A stretch of 51,535 nucleotides of DNA, from NCBI GenBank assembly GCA_934630855.1, contig CAKTWW010000011.1, positions 1 to 51,535 on the forward strand. The letters are read 5' to 3'. The position numbers and the translations under genes are program-made. Source of the DNA: an uncultured Collinsella sp. (GTDB lineage: Bacteria > Actinomycetota > Coriobacteriia > Coriobacteriales > Coriobacteriaceae). This document shows positions 1 to 6,033 of the stretch, piece after piece. Each line of letters opens with the position of its first letter. Position 1 is the stretch's first letter. Below the pieces are notes generated by a model that did no database searches, was not told where the DNA came from, and saw nothing but the letters and a program-made list of their open reading frames with translations.

Positions 1-114
1 GCCGTCCACGACGGCCGCAAGCATGTGCCCGTGTATGTTACCGAGTCCATGGTTGGTCACAAGCTCGGCGAGTTCGCGCCGACTCGTACGTTCCGTGGCC
101 ACAAGGCCAAATAG
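1..114 (+). CDS. rpsS: 30S ribosomal protein S19, C-terminal part
   Basis: The window opens inside this gene. The last 37 codons are present and end with TAG at 112-114. The tail reads ...[20 protein letters not shown] and ends FRGHKAK, which is the conserved end of S19. S19 forms a complex with S13 in the head of the small subunit. The gene sits immediately upstream of rplV, as in the standard S10 operon order, so the left edge of the window is the middle of that operon. Confidence 0.97.
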   Translation, partial: AVHDGRKHVPVYVTESMVGHKLGEFAPTRTFRGHKAK

Positions 115-128
115 GGGGTTAACCGTAA

Positions 129-500
129 ATGGCAACTAAGTCTATTGAAACTGAGGCCACCGAGGTTCGCGCCGTCGCTAAGTACGTGCGTGTTTCCCCC
201 AGCAAGGCCCGCCTGGTGGTCGATCTGATCCGCCGCAAGCCTGTCGCTCAGGCCTTCGACATCCTCCACTTCTGCGACCGCGCCGTCGCCGTGGATGTCG
301 AGAAGGTTCTCCGTTCCGCCGTTGCGAACGCCGAGAACAACAACGGTCTGCGTGCCGACAACCTGGTTGTCGCCGCTGCCTATGTTGACGAGGGTCCGAC
401 GCTTAAGCGCATCCGTCCCCGCGCCAAGGGTTCCGCTTCTCGCATTCTGAAGCGTACTTCCCACATCACCGTCGTCGTTGCTCCTCGAAAGGAGGCGTAA
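129..500 (+). CDS. rplV: 50S ribosomal protein L22
   Basis: This 123-aa protein lines the peptide exit tunnel of the large subunit. The body starts at [20 protein letters not shown] and carries the late motif [18 protein letters not shown] that forms the beta-hairpin reaching into the tunnel. About 12 residues ([12 protein letters not shown]) precede the usual start of the fold, a short N-terminal extension. The gene lies 14 nt after rpsS and 6 nt before rpsC. Its last codons contain the Shine-Dalgarno sequence GAAAGGAGG used by rpsC. Confidence 0.97.
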   Translation: MATKSIETEATEVRAVAKYVRVSPSKARLVVDLIRRKPVAQAFDILHFCDRAVAVDVEKVLRSAVANAENNNGLRADNLVVAAAYVDEGPTLKRIRPRAKGSASRILKRTSHITVVVAPRKEA

Positions 501-506
501 AGCTGT

Positions 507-1217
507 ATGGGTCAGAAAGTCTACCCCACCGGCTTCCGTCTTGGCATCACCGAGAACTGGCGCTCCCGCTGGTTCGCAGAGAAGGATTACGCTAAGACCC
601 TCGGTAACGATCTCGAGATCCGCAAGTACCTCGAGAAGCGTCTTTCCCGCGCAGCTGTCTCCCGCGTCGAGATCGAGCGCGCTGGCGACAAGGTGAAGGT
701 CATCATCCTCACCGCTCGCCCCGGCGTTGTCATCGGTAAGAAGGGTGCCGAGATTGATACCCTCCGCACCGAGCTCGAGAAGGTCGCTGGCGTCTCCAAG
801 GGCCAGCTCTCCGTCGACGTTGTCGAGATCAAGCGCCCCGAGCTCGACGCCAACCTCGTTGCTCAGTCCATCGCCGAGCAGCTCGAGGGTCGCGTTGCCT
901 TCCGTCGCGCTATGCGCAAGGCTGTCCAGTCCGCCCGCAAGGCCGGCGCTAAGGGCATCCGTATCCAGTGCTCCGGTCGTCTCGGCGGTGCCGAGATGGG
1001 CCGTCGTGAGTGGTACCGTGAGGGTCGCGTGCCTCTGCACACCCTTCGTGCCAAGATCGACTACGGCACGGCTGTCGCCAGCACCACCATGGGCGCTTGC
1101 GGCGTGAAGGTCTGGATCTACCTGGGCGAGAAGCTCCCGGGCCAGCCTGTTCCCAACCCTGCACTCGAGGGCTCTTCCCGTCCTCGTCGTCGTAACTCCG
1201 AGAGGAGGGGTCAGTAG
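507..1217 (+). CDS. rpsC: 30S ribosomal protein S3
   Basis: This 236-aa protein belongs to the 30S head at the mRNA entry site. The N terminus [14 protein letters not shown] is typical. The type II KH domain shows the GxxG loop VIGKKGAEI at about residues 75-83. The C-terminal half contains [20 protein letters not shown], the usual S3 signature. A basic tail ([14 protein letters not shown]) ends the protein. The stop overlaps the GTG start of rplP by one base, which indicates translational coupling. Confidence 0.98.
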   Translation: MGQKVYPTGFRLGITENWRSRWFAEKDYAKTLGNDLEIRKYLEKRLSRAAVSRVEIERAGDKVKVIILTARPGVVIGKKGAEIDTLRTELEKVAGVSKGQLSVDVVEIKRPELDANLVAQSIAEQLEGRVAFRRAMRKAVQSARKAGAKGIRIQCSGRLGGAEMGRREWYREGRVPLHTLRAKIDYGTAVASTTMGACGVKVWIYLGEKLPGQPVPNPALEGSSRPRRRNSERRGQ

Positions 1218-1720
1218 TGCTTGCCCCTAAGCGTATTCTTCACCGCAAGGTGCAGCGTGGCTCCATGAAGGGCCAGGCCAAGGGTAATACCGAGCTGCAT
1301 TTCGGCGAGTTTGGTATCCAGGCTCTCGAGGCCCATTGGATCACCAACCGTCAGATCGAGGCCGCTCGTATTGCCATGACCCGCTACATGAAGCGTGGCG
1401 GTCGTGTCTACATCACGATCTTCCCCGATAAGCCCATCACCAAGAAGCCTGCCGAGACTCGCATGGGTTCTGGTAAGGGTAACCCCGAGGAGTGGGTGGC
1501 CGTCGTCAAGCCCGGCCGCATCATGTTCGAGGTCAAGGGCGTGCCCGAGGAGGTCGCTCGCGAGGCTCTGCGTCTTGCACAGCACAAGCTTCCCATCAAG
1601 ACCAAGATTGTTGCTGCCAAGAACGCTGAGCAGCGCATCGAGAAGGAGATGGCTGAGGAGGCCGCTCTCGAGGCCAAGTGGGCTGCTGAGGACGCCGCCG
1701 CCGCCAAGGAGGAGAACTAA
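1217..1720 (+). CDS. rplP: 50S ribosomal protein L16 with acidic C-terminal tail
   Basis: L16 binds 23S rRNA near the peptidyl-transferase centre and the A-site tRNA. Translation starts at GTG, giving [15 protein letters not shown], behind the SD GAGAGGAGGGG at the end of rpsC. The core, including [20 protein letters not shown] and [19 protein letters not shown], covers about 138 residues, the usual full length. About 30 further residues follow, rich in Ala, Glu and Lys and ending EEN. This extra tail is longer than in the common form. The stop overlaps the ATG of rpmC by one base. Confidence 0.97.
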   Translation: MLAPKRILHRKVQRGSMKGQAKGNTELHFGEFGIQALEAHWITNRQIEAARIAMTRYMKRGGRVYITIFPDKPITKKPAETRMGSGKGNPEEWVAVVKPGRIMFEVKGVPEEVAREALRLAQHKLPIKTKIVAAKNAEQRIEKEMAEEAALEAKWAAEDAAAAKEEN

Positions 1721-1935
1721 TGAAGCCCGCAGAGATTCGTGAGCTCTCGGACGCTCAGCTCGTTGAGAAGCTGAAGGAAATGCGCGCCGAGCTCTTTAAC
1801 CTTCGTTTCCAGATGGCCACCAGCCAGCTGGACAACACCGCTCGCGTCAACACCGTGAAGAAGGACATCGCTCGCGTCCTCACGGAGCAGCGCGCCCGCG
1901 AGATCGCAGCGGAGAAGTCCGCTGTCGCCGAGTAG
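1720..1935 (+). CDS. rpmC: 50S ribosomal protein L29
   Basis: This 71-aa protein is the short two-helix L29, located near the exit tunnel where it docks trigger factor and SRP together with L23. It shows the family pattern [18 protein letters not shown] and ELFNLRFQMATSQLDNTARV, followed by KKDIARVLTEQRAREIA. Its start overlaps the rplP stop by one base and rpsQ follows after 16 nt, so it is an internal operon gene. Confidence 0.96.
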   Translation: MKPAEIRELSDAQLVEKLKEMRAELFNLRFQMATSQLDNTARVNTVKKDIARVLTEQRAREIAAEKSAVAE

Positions 1936-1951
1936 GACCTAAGGAGAGAAC

Positions 1952-2212
1952 ATGACTGATTCGCGTAACACGCGTAAGGTCCGTACGGGTGTCGTTACCT
2001 CCGTCTCCGGTGCCAAGACCATCGTCGTCACCATCACCGAGCGCAAGCGTCACCCCAAGTACGGCAAGATGATGACCAGCTCCAAGAAGCTGCACGCTCA
2101 TGACGAGGAGTGCACGGCTGGCGTGGGCGACACCGTCCGCGTTATGGAGACCCGTCCTATGTCCAAGATGAAGCGTTGGCGCCTCATCGAGGTCGTCGAG
2201 CGCGCTAAATAA
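1952..2212 (+). CDS. rpsQ: 30S ribosomal protein S17
   Basis: This 86-aa S17 is an OB-fold primary binding protein of 16S rRNA. Diagnostic segments are TGVVTSVSGAKTIVVTITER, RHPKYGKMMTSSKKLHAHDE and the late DTVRVMETRPMSKMKRWRL. The SD AAGGAGAGAA lies 6 nt upstream of the ATG. In many bacteria this gene closes the S10 operon. Here a 118-nt gap with a folded RNA element separates it from rplN, consistent with that old operon boundary. Confidence 0.97.
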   Translation: MTDSRNTRKVRTGVVTSVSGAKTIVVTITERKRHPKYGKMMTSSKKLHAHDEECTAGVGDTVRVMETRPMSKMKRWRLIEVVERAK

Positions 2213-2239
2213 GCAGTCGCTCTTACGACTTGTACGTTT

Positions 2240-2305
2240 CCGAAGATGTGCGTATGCCTGGCTTGCATACCACAGGCCGCATAAAGGCTGCGCACCTCTC
2301 TTCGG
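2240..2305 (+). promoter_or_regulatory. Three-way-junction RNA leader before rplN
   Basis: The rpsQ-rplN gap folds on paper into a three-way junction. A closing helix pairs 2240-2246 with 2299-2305 (7 bp). A small internal loop follows, then 2248-2252 pairs with 2291-2295 (5 bp). Inside lie two hairpins, at 2253-2269 (TATGC/GCATA) and 2273-2290 (CAG and CC paired with GG and CTG). The rplN SD GGAGG follows at 2316-2320. No U-run follows, so it is not an obvious terminator. A role in r-protein feedback control is inferred. Confidence 0.55.
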
Positions 2306-2330
2306 TTCTTAGTTCGGAGGAACATCTACC

Positions 2331-2699
2331 ATGATTCAGATGCAAACCATGCTGAACGTCGCCGACAACTCCGGCGCTCGCAAGATTCGCTGCATCAAGG
2401 TGCTTGGCGGTTCCAAGCGTCGTTATGCAGGCATCGGCGATGTGTTCATCGGTGCTGTCCAGGAGGCTACCCCTGGCGCCAACGTCAAGAAGAAGGACGT
2501 TGTCCGTTGCGTCGTCGTTCGCACCGTTAAGGAGATCCGCCGCAAGGATGGCTCCTACATTCGCTTTGATGACAACGCCTGCGTCGTCATCAACAACGAT
2601 GGTTCGCCCGTCGGCACCCGTATCTTCGGGCCTGTCGCTCGCGAGCTTCGTGACAAGAAGTACATGAAGATCGTCTCGCTCGCTCCCGAGACCCTGTAG
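2331..2699 (+). CDS. rplN: 50S ribosomal protein L14
   Basis: This 122-aa protein has the universal L14 length and begins [18 protein letters not shown]. It also contains [18 protein letters not shown] and ends [20 protein letters not shown]14 helps form intersubunit bridges and is the binding site of the silencing factor RsfS. It is the first gene after the structured 118-nt leader. rplX follows after 13 nt. Confidence 0.98.
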   Translation: MIQMQTMLNVADNSGARKIRCIKVLGGSKRRYAGIGDVFIGAVQEATPGANVKKKDVVRCVVVRTVKEIRRKDGSYIRFDDNACVVINNDGSPVGTRIFGPVARELRDKKYMKIVSLAPETL

Positions 2700-2712
2700 T
2701 TAGGGGAGATAT

Positions 2713-3018
2713 ATGTATATCAAGAAGGGCGATAAGGTCCAGGTTCTCTCTGGTAAGGATCGCGGCAAGCAGGGCGTTATCCTGCGTGCCCTCCCCGCCG
2801 AGAACAAGGTCGTTGTCGAGGGCGTTTCGGTCGTCAAGAAGGCCGTCAAGCCCAACGCTGCCAACCAGCAGGGCGGCATCGTTTCGCAGGAGGCTCCCAT
2901 CGACGCCTCCAACGTCAATCTCGTCTGCCCCGAGTGCGGTAAGGTTACCCGCGTCGGTCACGAGAAGGACGGCAAGAACAAGCTGCGCGTCTGCAAGAAG
3001 TGCGGCCACAAGTTCTAA
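2713..3018 (+). CDS. rplX: 50S ribosomal protein L24
   Basis: L24 initiates assembly of the large subunit. This 101-aa form has the N-terminal KOW motif [20 protein letters not shown] (residues 5-24). The C-terminal part contains [11 protein letters not shown] and CKKCGHKF, two CxxC pairs that form a potential zinc ribbon. The SD AGGGGAGA lies before the ATG. In nearly all bacteria rplE follows directly; here the next r-protein gene is about 42 kb away and a strong terminator follows within 30 nt. Confidence 0.97.
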   Translation: MYIKKGDKVQVLSGKDRGKQGVILRALPAENKVVVEGVSVVKKAVKPNAANQQGGIVSQEAPIDASNVNLVCPECGKVTRVGHEKDGKNKLRVCKKCGHKF

Positions 3019-3045
3019 GCTGCCCGCAACAACATGTTGCTAGCA

Positions 3046-3079
3046 AAGGCCCGGATGCCACGGCACCCGGGTCTTTTTC
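3046..3079 (+). terminator. Intrinsic terminator closing the left r-protein unit
   Basis: GGCCCGG (3048-3054) pairs with CCGGGTC (3067-3073). After one A-C mismatch the helix continues with TGC/GCA around a four-base loop. The run TCTTTTTCT follows. The stem is very GC-rich and the U-run is directly adjacent, so this is a convincing rho-independent terminator immediately after rplX. Confidence 0.9.
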
Positions 3080-3085
3080 TATCCC

Positions 3086-3200
3086 TACTCATTGGGGACA
3101 GACTTAAATGAGTGGCCGTTGATTGGCAGCCATTGGGGACAGACTTAAATGACTGGTCGCTGAGGACGTTCTTAAACGTCTAGTCATTTGGGACAGTCTT
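3086..3200. repeat. Clustered GGGGACAGACTTAAATGA-type repeats
   Basis: ATTGGGGACAGACTTAAATGA occurs at 3091-3111 and again at 3132-3152. A degenerate relative, TCATTTGGGACAGTCTT, lies near 3184-3200. The first copy is bounded by CTCATT/AATGAG. The later stretch contains interlaced arms AATGACT/AGTCATT and ACGTT/AACGT. The layout resembles small REP-like palindromic elements. No gene is seen here. Confidence 0.7.
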
Positions 3201-3205
3201 CAGCT

Positions 3206-3274
3206 AAGTTGCGGTGAAATAGGGACTGATTGTCGATTCTAGACGGCTAAACAATCCCTATTTCACCGCAACTT
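3206..3274. repeat. Long inverted repeat at left edge of the inserted block
   Basis: AAGTTGCGGTGAAATAGGGA (3206-3225) is perfectly complementary to 3255-3274, leaving a 29-nt loop. A closely related inverted repeat lies at the other edge of the insertion (44824-44890), sharing the arm AGTTGCGGTGrAATAG. This could be a dispersed repeat that happens to occur twice, or a boundary signature. Confidence 0.8.
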
Positions 3275-3468
3275 CGGAAGATCATGTGGCGCGCGTTTGT
3301 GCGTAGATGTTCGCGTGTAATTGCGTGAACGTGCGTGTATATGCGCCGTTTATGGTCGGATAATGACCGTTTGGCGGTAATATGCGCAAAAGTACGCACA
3401 TACACGCGTATTTGTGCGAATATAGAGCTGTCAGAAATGAAAGACTTCCAGTGACTCAGGAGGCACTC
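3275..3468 (+). promoter_or_regulatory. Leader of the MocA/DeoR operon, rich in TGCG-type repeats
   Basis: This stretch has no gene of its own. It is unusually rich in short alternating motifs such as GTGCGT, ATGCGC and CGCACATACACGCG. GTGCGTGTATATGCG near 3332-3346 is roughly mirrored by CGCACATACACGCG near 3396-3409, an operator-like arrangement. The SD CAGGAGG at 3457-3463 serves the ATG at 3469. The downstream DeoR-type gene is a plausible ligand for these sites; this is inference. Confidence 0.4.
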
Positions 3469-4548
3469 ATGGCAGATTCCAAACAGGCTCCGCTCGATGC
3501 CGCGGCAGCCGCAAAGGCAGCGTTCGCTTCGGTTCAGGACAAGCCGTTCCCTAACGACATTTTTACGGCCCCCGAACTCCGTTGGGCTGTGATCGGCTGC
3601 GGCGTTATCGCCAACCAGATGGCTCAGTCCCTCGCCCTTGCCGGCCGCAAGCTCGCCGGCGTTGCCAACCGTACCCTTTCCAAGGCCCAGGTGTTTGCCG
3701 AGCAGTATGGCGTTGAGAAGGTGTACGACACGTTCGATGATCTCTATGCCGATCCGGACATCGATGCCGTCTATATCACCACGCCGCACAACACGCATAT
3801 CACCTATCTGCGTTTCGCGCTGGCCGCCGGCAAGCACGTGCTCTGTGAGAAGGCCATTACCCTCAACTCTGCCGAGCTCGACGAGGCCCGTGCTATCGCC
3901 GACGAGCATAACGTGGTCCTTATGGATGCCACCACGGTGTTTCACATGCCGCTGTATCAGGAGCTGCGCCGGCGCATGGATGCGGGCGACTTTGGCCGCA
4001 TGAATCTCGCCCAGCTCAACTTTGGCAGCTATAAGGAGTACGGCGACCTGACCAACCGTTTCTATAACCGCAATCTTGCCGGCGGCGCTATGCTCGACAT
4101 TGGCGTGTATGCGCTCTCTGTCATGCGCCTGTTCATGGCCAGCCAGCCCACCGAGGTCGTGTCTCTGGGCAACACCTGTGAGACCGGCGTCGACGTCGCG
4201 GGCGGCATTGTCTGCCGTAACGCCGACCAGCAGCTGGGTGTCGTGAGCCTTACGCTCCACTCCAAGCAGCCTAAGCGATCGGTCATCAGCTTCGACAAGT
4301 GCTATATCGAGGTCAACGAGTATCCGCGCGCCGATCACGCGACTATCGTGTGGACTGCAGACGGTCAGCGCGAGGAGGTCAGCGCTGGCACCGAGGCCTA
4401 CGCGCTGTGCTACGAGATGGCCGATCTGGAGAAGGCCGTTGCCGGCGACGATTCGAAGCGCGAGCTTCTGGCCTATGCTTCTGATGTTATGGAGCTCATG
4501 ACCAAGCTCCGCGCCGATTGGGGAGTCGTGTACCCCGAGGAGGAGTAA
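3469..4548 (+). CDS. Gfo/Idh/MocA family oxidoreductase
   Basis: This 359-aa protein is a predicted NAD(P)-dependent sugar or inositol-type dehydrogenase. The Rossmann motif WAVIGCGVIANQMAQSLALA begins near residue 37. The pattern VYITTPHNTHITYLRFALAA and KHVLCEKAIT contains the conserved EKP-like Lys-containing motif, here EKA. The C-terminal domain has GGAMLDIGVYALSVMRLF. A start 29 codons further upstream is open, but ATG 3469 has SD CAGGAGG at proper spacing. The gene is followed by a DeoR-type regulator after 3 nt, so the two form an operon. The substrate cannot be read from sequence. Confidence 0.88.
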   Translation: MADSKQAPLDAAAAAKAAFASVQDKPFPNDIFTAPELRWAVIGCGVIANQMAQSLALAGRKLAGVANRTLSKAQVFAEQYGVEKVYDTFDDLYADPDIDAVYITTPHNTHITYLRFALAAGKHVLCEKAITLNSAELDEARAIADEHNVVLMDATTVFHMPLYQELRRRMDAGDFGRMNLAQLNFGSYKEYGDLTNRFYNRNLAGGAMLDIGVYALSVMRLFMASQPTEVVSLGNTCETGVDVAGGIVCRNADQQLGVVSLTLHSKQPKRSVISFDKCYIEVNEYPRADHATIVWTADGQREEVSAGTEAYALCYEMADLEKAVAGDDSKRELLAYASDVMELMTKLRADWGVVYPEEE

Positions 4549-4551
4549 GCG

Positions 4552-5298
4552 ATGCTTGCGGAAGATAGACTCAACGCGATCGTGTCGATGGTGCAGCAGG
4601 CCGGCTCGGTTACCGTGCCGGAGCTTGCCGATGCCCTGGGTGTGACACCATCCACCATTCGTCGCGATTTGCAGACGCTCGACCGCGCGCACCGCATTGC
4701 TAAAGTGCACGGAGGCGCGACGAGTCTTGAGCGCGCGCACGTAACGCGCGACCTGACGATCAGCGAGCGCAGCGATCTCCACAACGACGACAAGGAGCGC
4801 ATCTGCGCCCGTGCCGCCGCCCTCGTAGAGCCCGATAGCTTCGTGTATATCGATTCGGGCTCCACGACGCTTAGGCTCATTGAGCATCTTTCGCATCTCG
4901 ACGGTGTCACCTATGTGACCGACTCGGTGCTCCATGCTCAGCATCTCGCCCTGCGAGGCATGCGCACCGTGGTGCTGGGCGGCGAGCTCAAGCCCGAGAC
5001 CGAGGCGCTCGTTGGCCCCGATGCCCTGGCAACCTTAGACCGCTACAACTTCAACTGTGGCTTTTGGGGTTCCAATGGTATCGCCGCCGAGCAGGGCTTT
5101 ACGACGCCCGACATCGAGGAAGCGCAGATCAAGCGTATCTCGATGCGTCATACCGCCAAACGCTTTGTAATTTCGGACGCCAGCAAATTTGGCATGGTGG
5201 CACCTGTCAAATTCGCGGACTTCCGCGATGCAACGATCATTACCGCGGGCGAGGTGCCCGCCAAGTACCAGTCGATGGACAACGTCATCACGGTCTAG
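4552..5298 (+). CDS. DeoR/GlpR family transcriptional regulator
   Basis: This 248-aa protein has the DeoR architecture. The N-terminal winged helix-turn-helix reads RLNAIVSMVQQAGSVTVPEL and continues through GVTPSTIRRDLQTLD. The sugar-phosphate-binding DeoRC domain follows, with YIDSGSTTLRLIEHL and VVLGGELKPETEALVGPDA. Such proteins usually repress carbohydrate genes and are released by a phosphorylated sugar. It lies 3 nt after the oxidoreductase and probably controls that operon through the TGCG-rich leader. The 3' end runs into an interleaved inverted repeat shared with the convergent gene. Confidence 0.9.
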   Translation: MLAEDRLNAIVSMVQQAGSVTVPELADALGVTPSTIRRDLQTLDRAHRIAKVHGGATSLERAHVTRDLTISERSDLHNDDKERICARAAALVEPDSFVYIDSGSTTLRLIEHLSHLDGVTYVTDSVLHAQHLALRGMRTVVLGGELKPETEALVGPDALATLDRYNFNCGFWGSNGIAAEQGFTTPDIEEAQIKRISMRHTAKRFVISDASKFGMVAPVKFADFRDATIITAGEVPAKYQSMDNVITV

Positions 5299-5303
5299 CG
5301 ATA

Positions 5304-5360
5304 GGGGACAGGACAGAGCCAAAACCACCACAAAGGTGCCTGTCCCCATTGTGGTGGTTT
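5304..5360. repeat. Interleaved inverted repeats with pseudoknot topology
   Basis: Two perfect inverted repeats are interlaced. GGGGACAGG (5304-5312) pairs with CCTGTCCCC (5339-5347). AAACCACCACAA (5322-5333) pairs with TTGTGGTGGTTT (5349-5360). The order is A-B-A'-B', the topology of an H-type pseudoknot with 9- and 12-bp stems. It sits between convergent genes and may end transcription both ways, though no U-run is present. The last two bases overlap the stop of the pseudouridine synthase gene. Confidence 0.8.
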
Positions 5361-6018
5361 AGGGCTCCCAGGGGCAGGGGGCTTCGATGTGGATGTGCTC
5401 GCCGGTTACGGGGTGCGTGAAGGACACACTGTGGGCGTGGAGCATCAGGCCACAGGGGCGCGGCGTGCCATAGAGGTCATCGCCTACCAGGGGATGACGC
5501 TCGCTCGCCAGATGCACGCGGATCTGGTGCTTGCGGCCGGTGAGTAGCTCGACATCGATATACGAGCGCGTGGGCAGGCCACGGCGGCTCTTAAGGCGCT
5601 TGAGAACCTTCACGCGCGTCTGAGACGGCTTGCCGCTGGCGCCGACGCGCATCTTGCGGCTGTCGTGACGGTCGCGGGCGATGGGCTTGTCGATGAGCTT
5701 CTCGTTCCAGTCGATCTTGCCCTCGGCGAGCGCCAGGTAGTGCTTTTCGAAAGCGTGGTCGATGACCATCTGGTCAAAGGCGGGCTGCGTCTGCTTGTCG
5801 AGCGAGAACAGCACCACGCCGGTGGTGTCGCGGTCCAGGCGGTTGAGCGGCTGCATGTCGGTCGCGGCAAAGCCGTCGCCCATCGCCAGCAGCAGGTCGC
5901 TGGCGTAGTCGGTGAGCGTACGCTCGCCGGTGCCGTCGCCGTGCACGATCATGCCGGCGGGCTTGTCGATGGCCATGAGCCAGGCGTCGCAGTAGAGGAC
6001 TTGAGGTTCTTCGTTCAC
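5359..6018 (-). CDS. RluA-family pseudouridine synthase
   Basis: This 219-aa protein converts uridine to pseudouridine in rRNA or tRNA. The catalytic motif is RLDRDTTGVVLFSL with the invariant Asp after RL, at about residues 60-73. It also shows DKPAGMIVHGDG near the N terminus and LLTGRKHQIRVHLA near residue 160. No S4 domain precedes the catalytic domain, so the protein resembles the short RluA/TruC type rather than RluC or RluD. The target base cannot be assigned. It starts 15 nt after the U32 gene and is cotranscribed with it. Confidence 0.9.
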   Translation of the reverse strand: MNEEPQVLYCDAWLMAIDKPAGMIVHGDGTGERTLTDYASDLLLAMGDGFAATDMQPLNRLDRDTTGVVLFSLDKQTQPAFDQMVIDHAFEKHYLALAEGKIDWNEKLIDKPIARDRHDSRKMRVGASGKPSQTRVKVLKRLKSRRGLPTRSYIDVELLTGRKHQIRVHLASERHPLVGDDLYGTPRPCGLMLHAHSVSFTHPVTGEHIHIEAPCPWEP

Positions 6019-6033
6019 GTGTAAGCCTTTCGG

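Noticed and set aside
3247..4944. Long minus-strand frame across the MocA-like and DeoR genes
   Set aside because: It opposes two well-recognised plus-strand genes and runs through the intergenic inverted repeat; no domain is visible.
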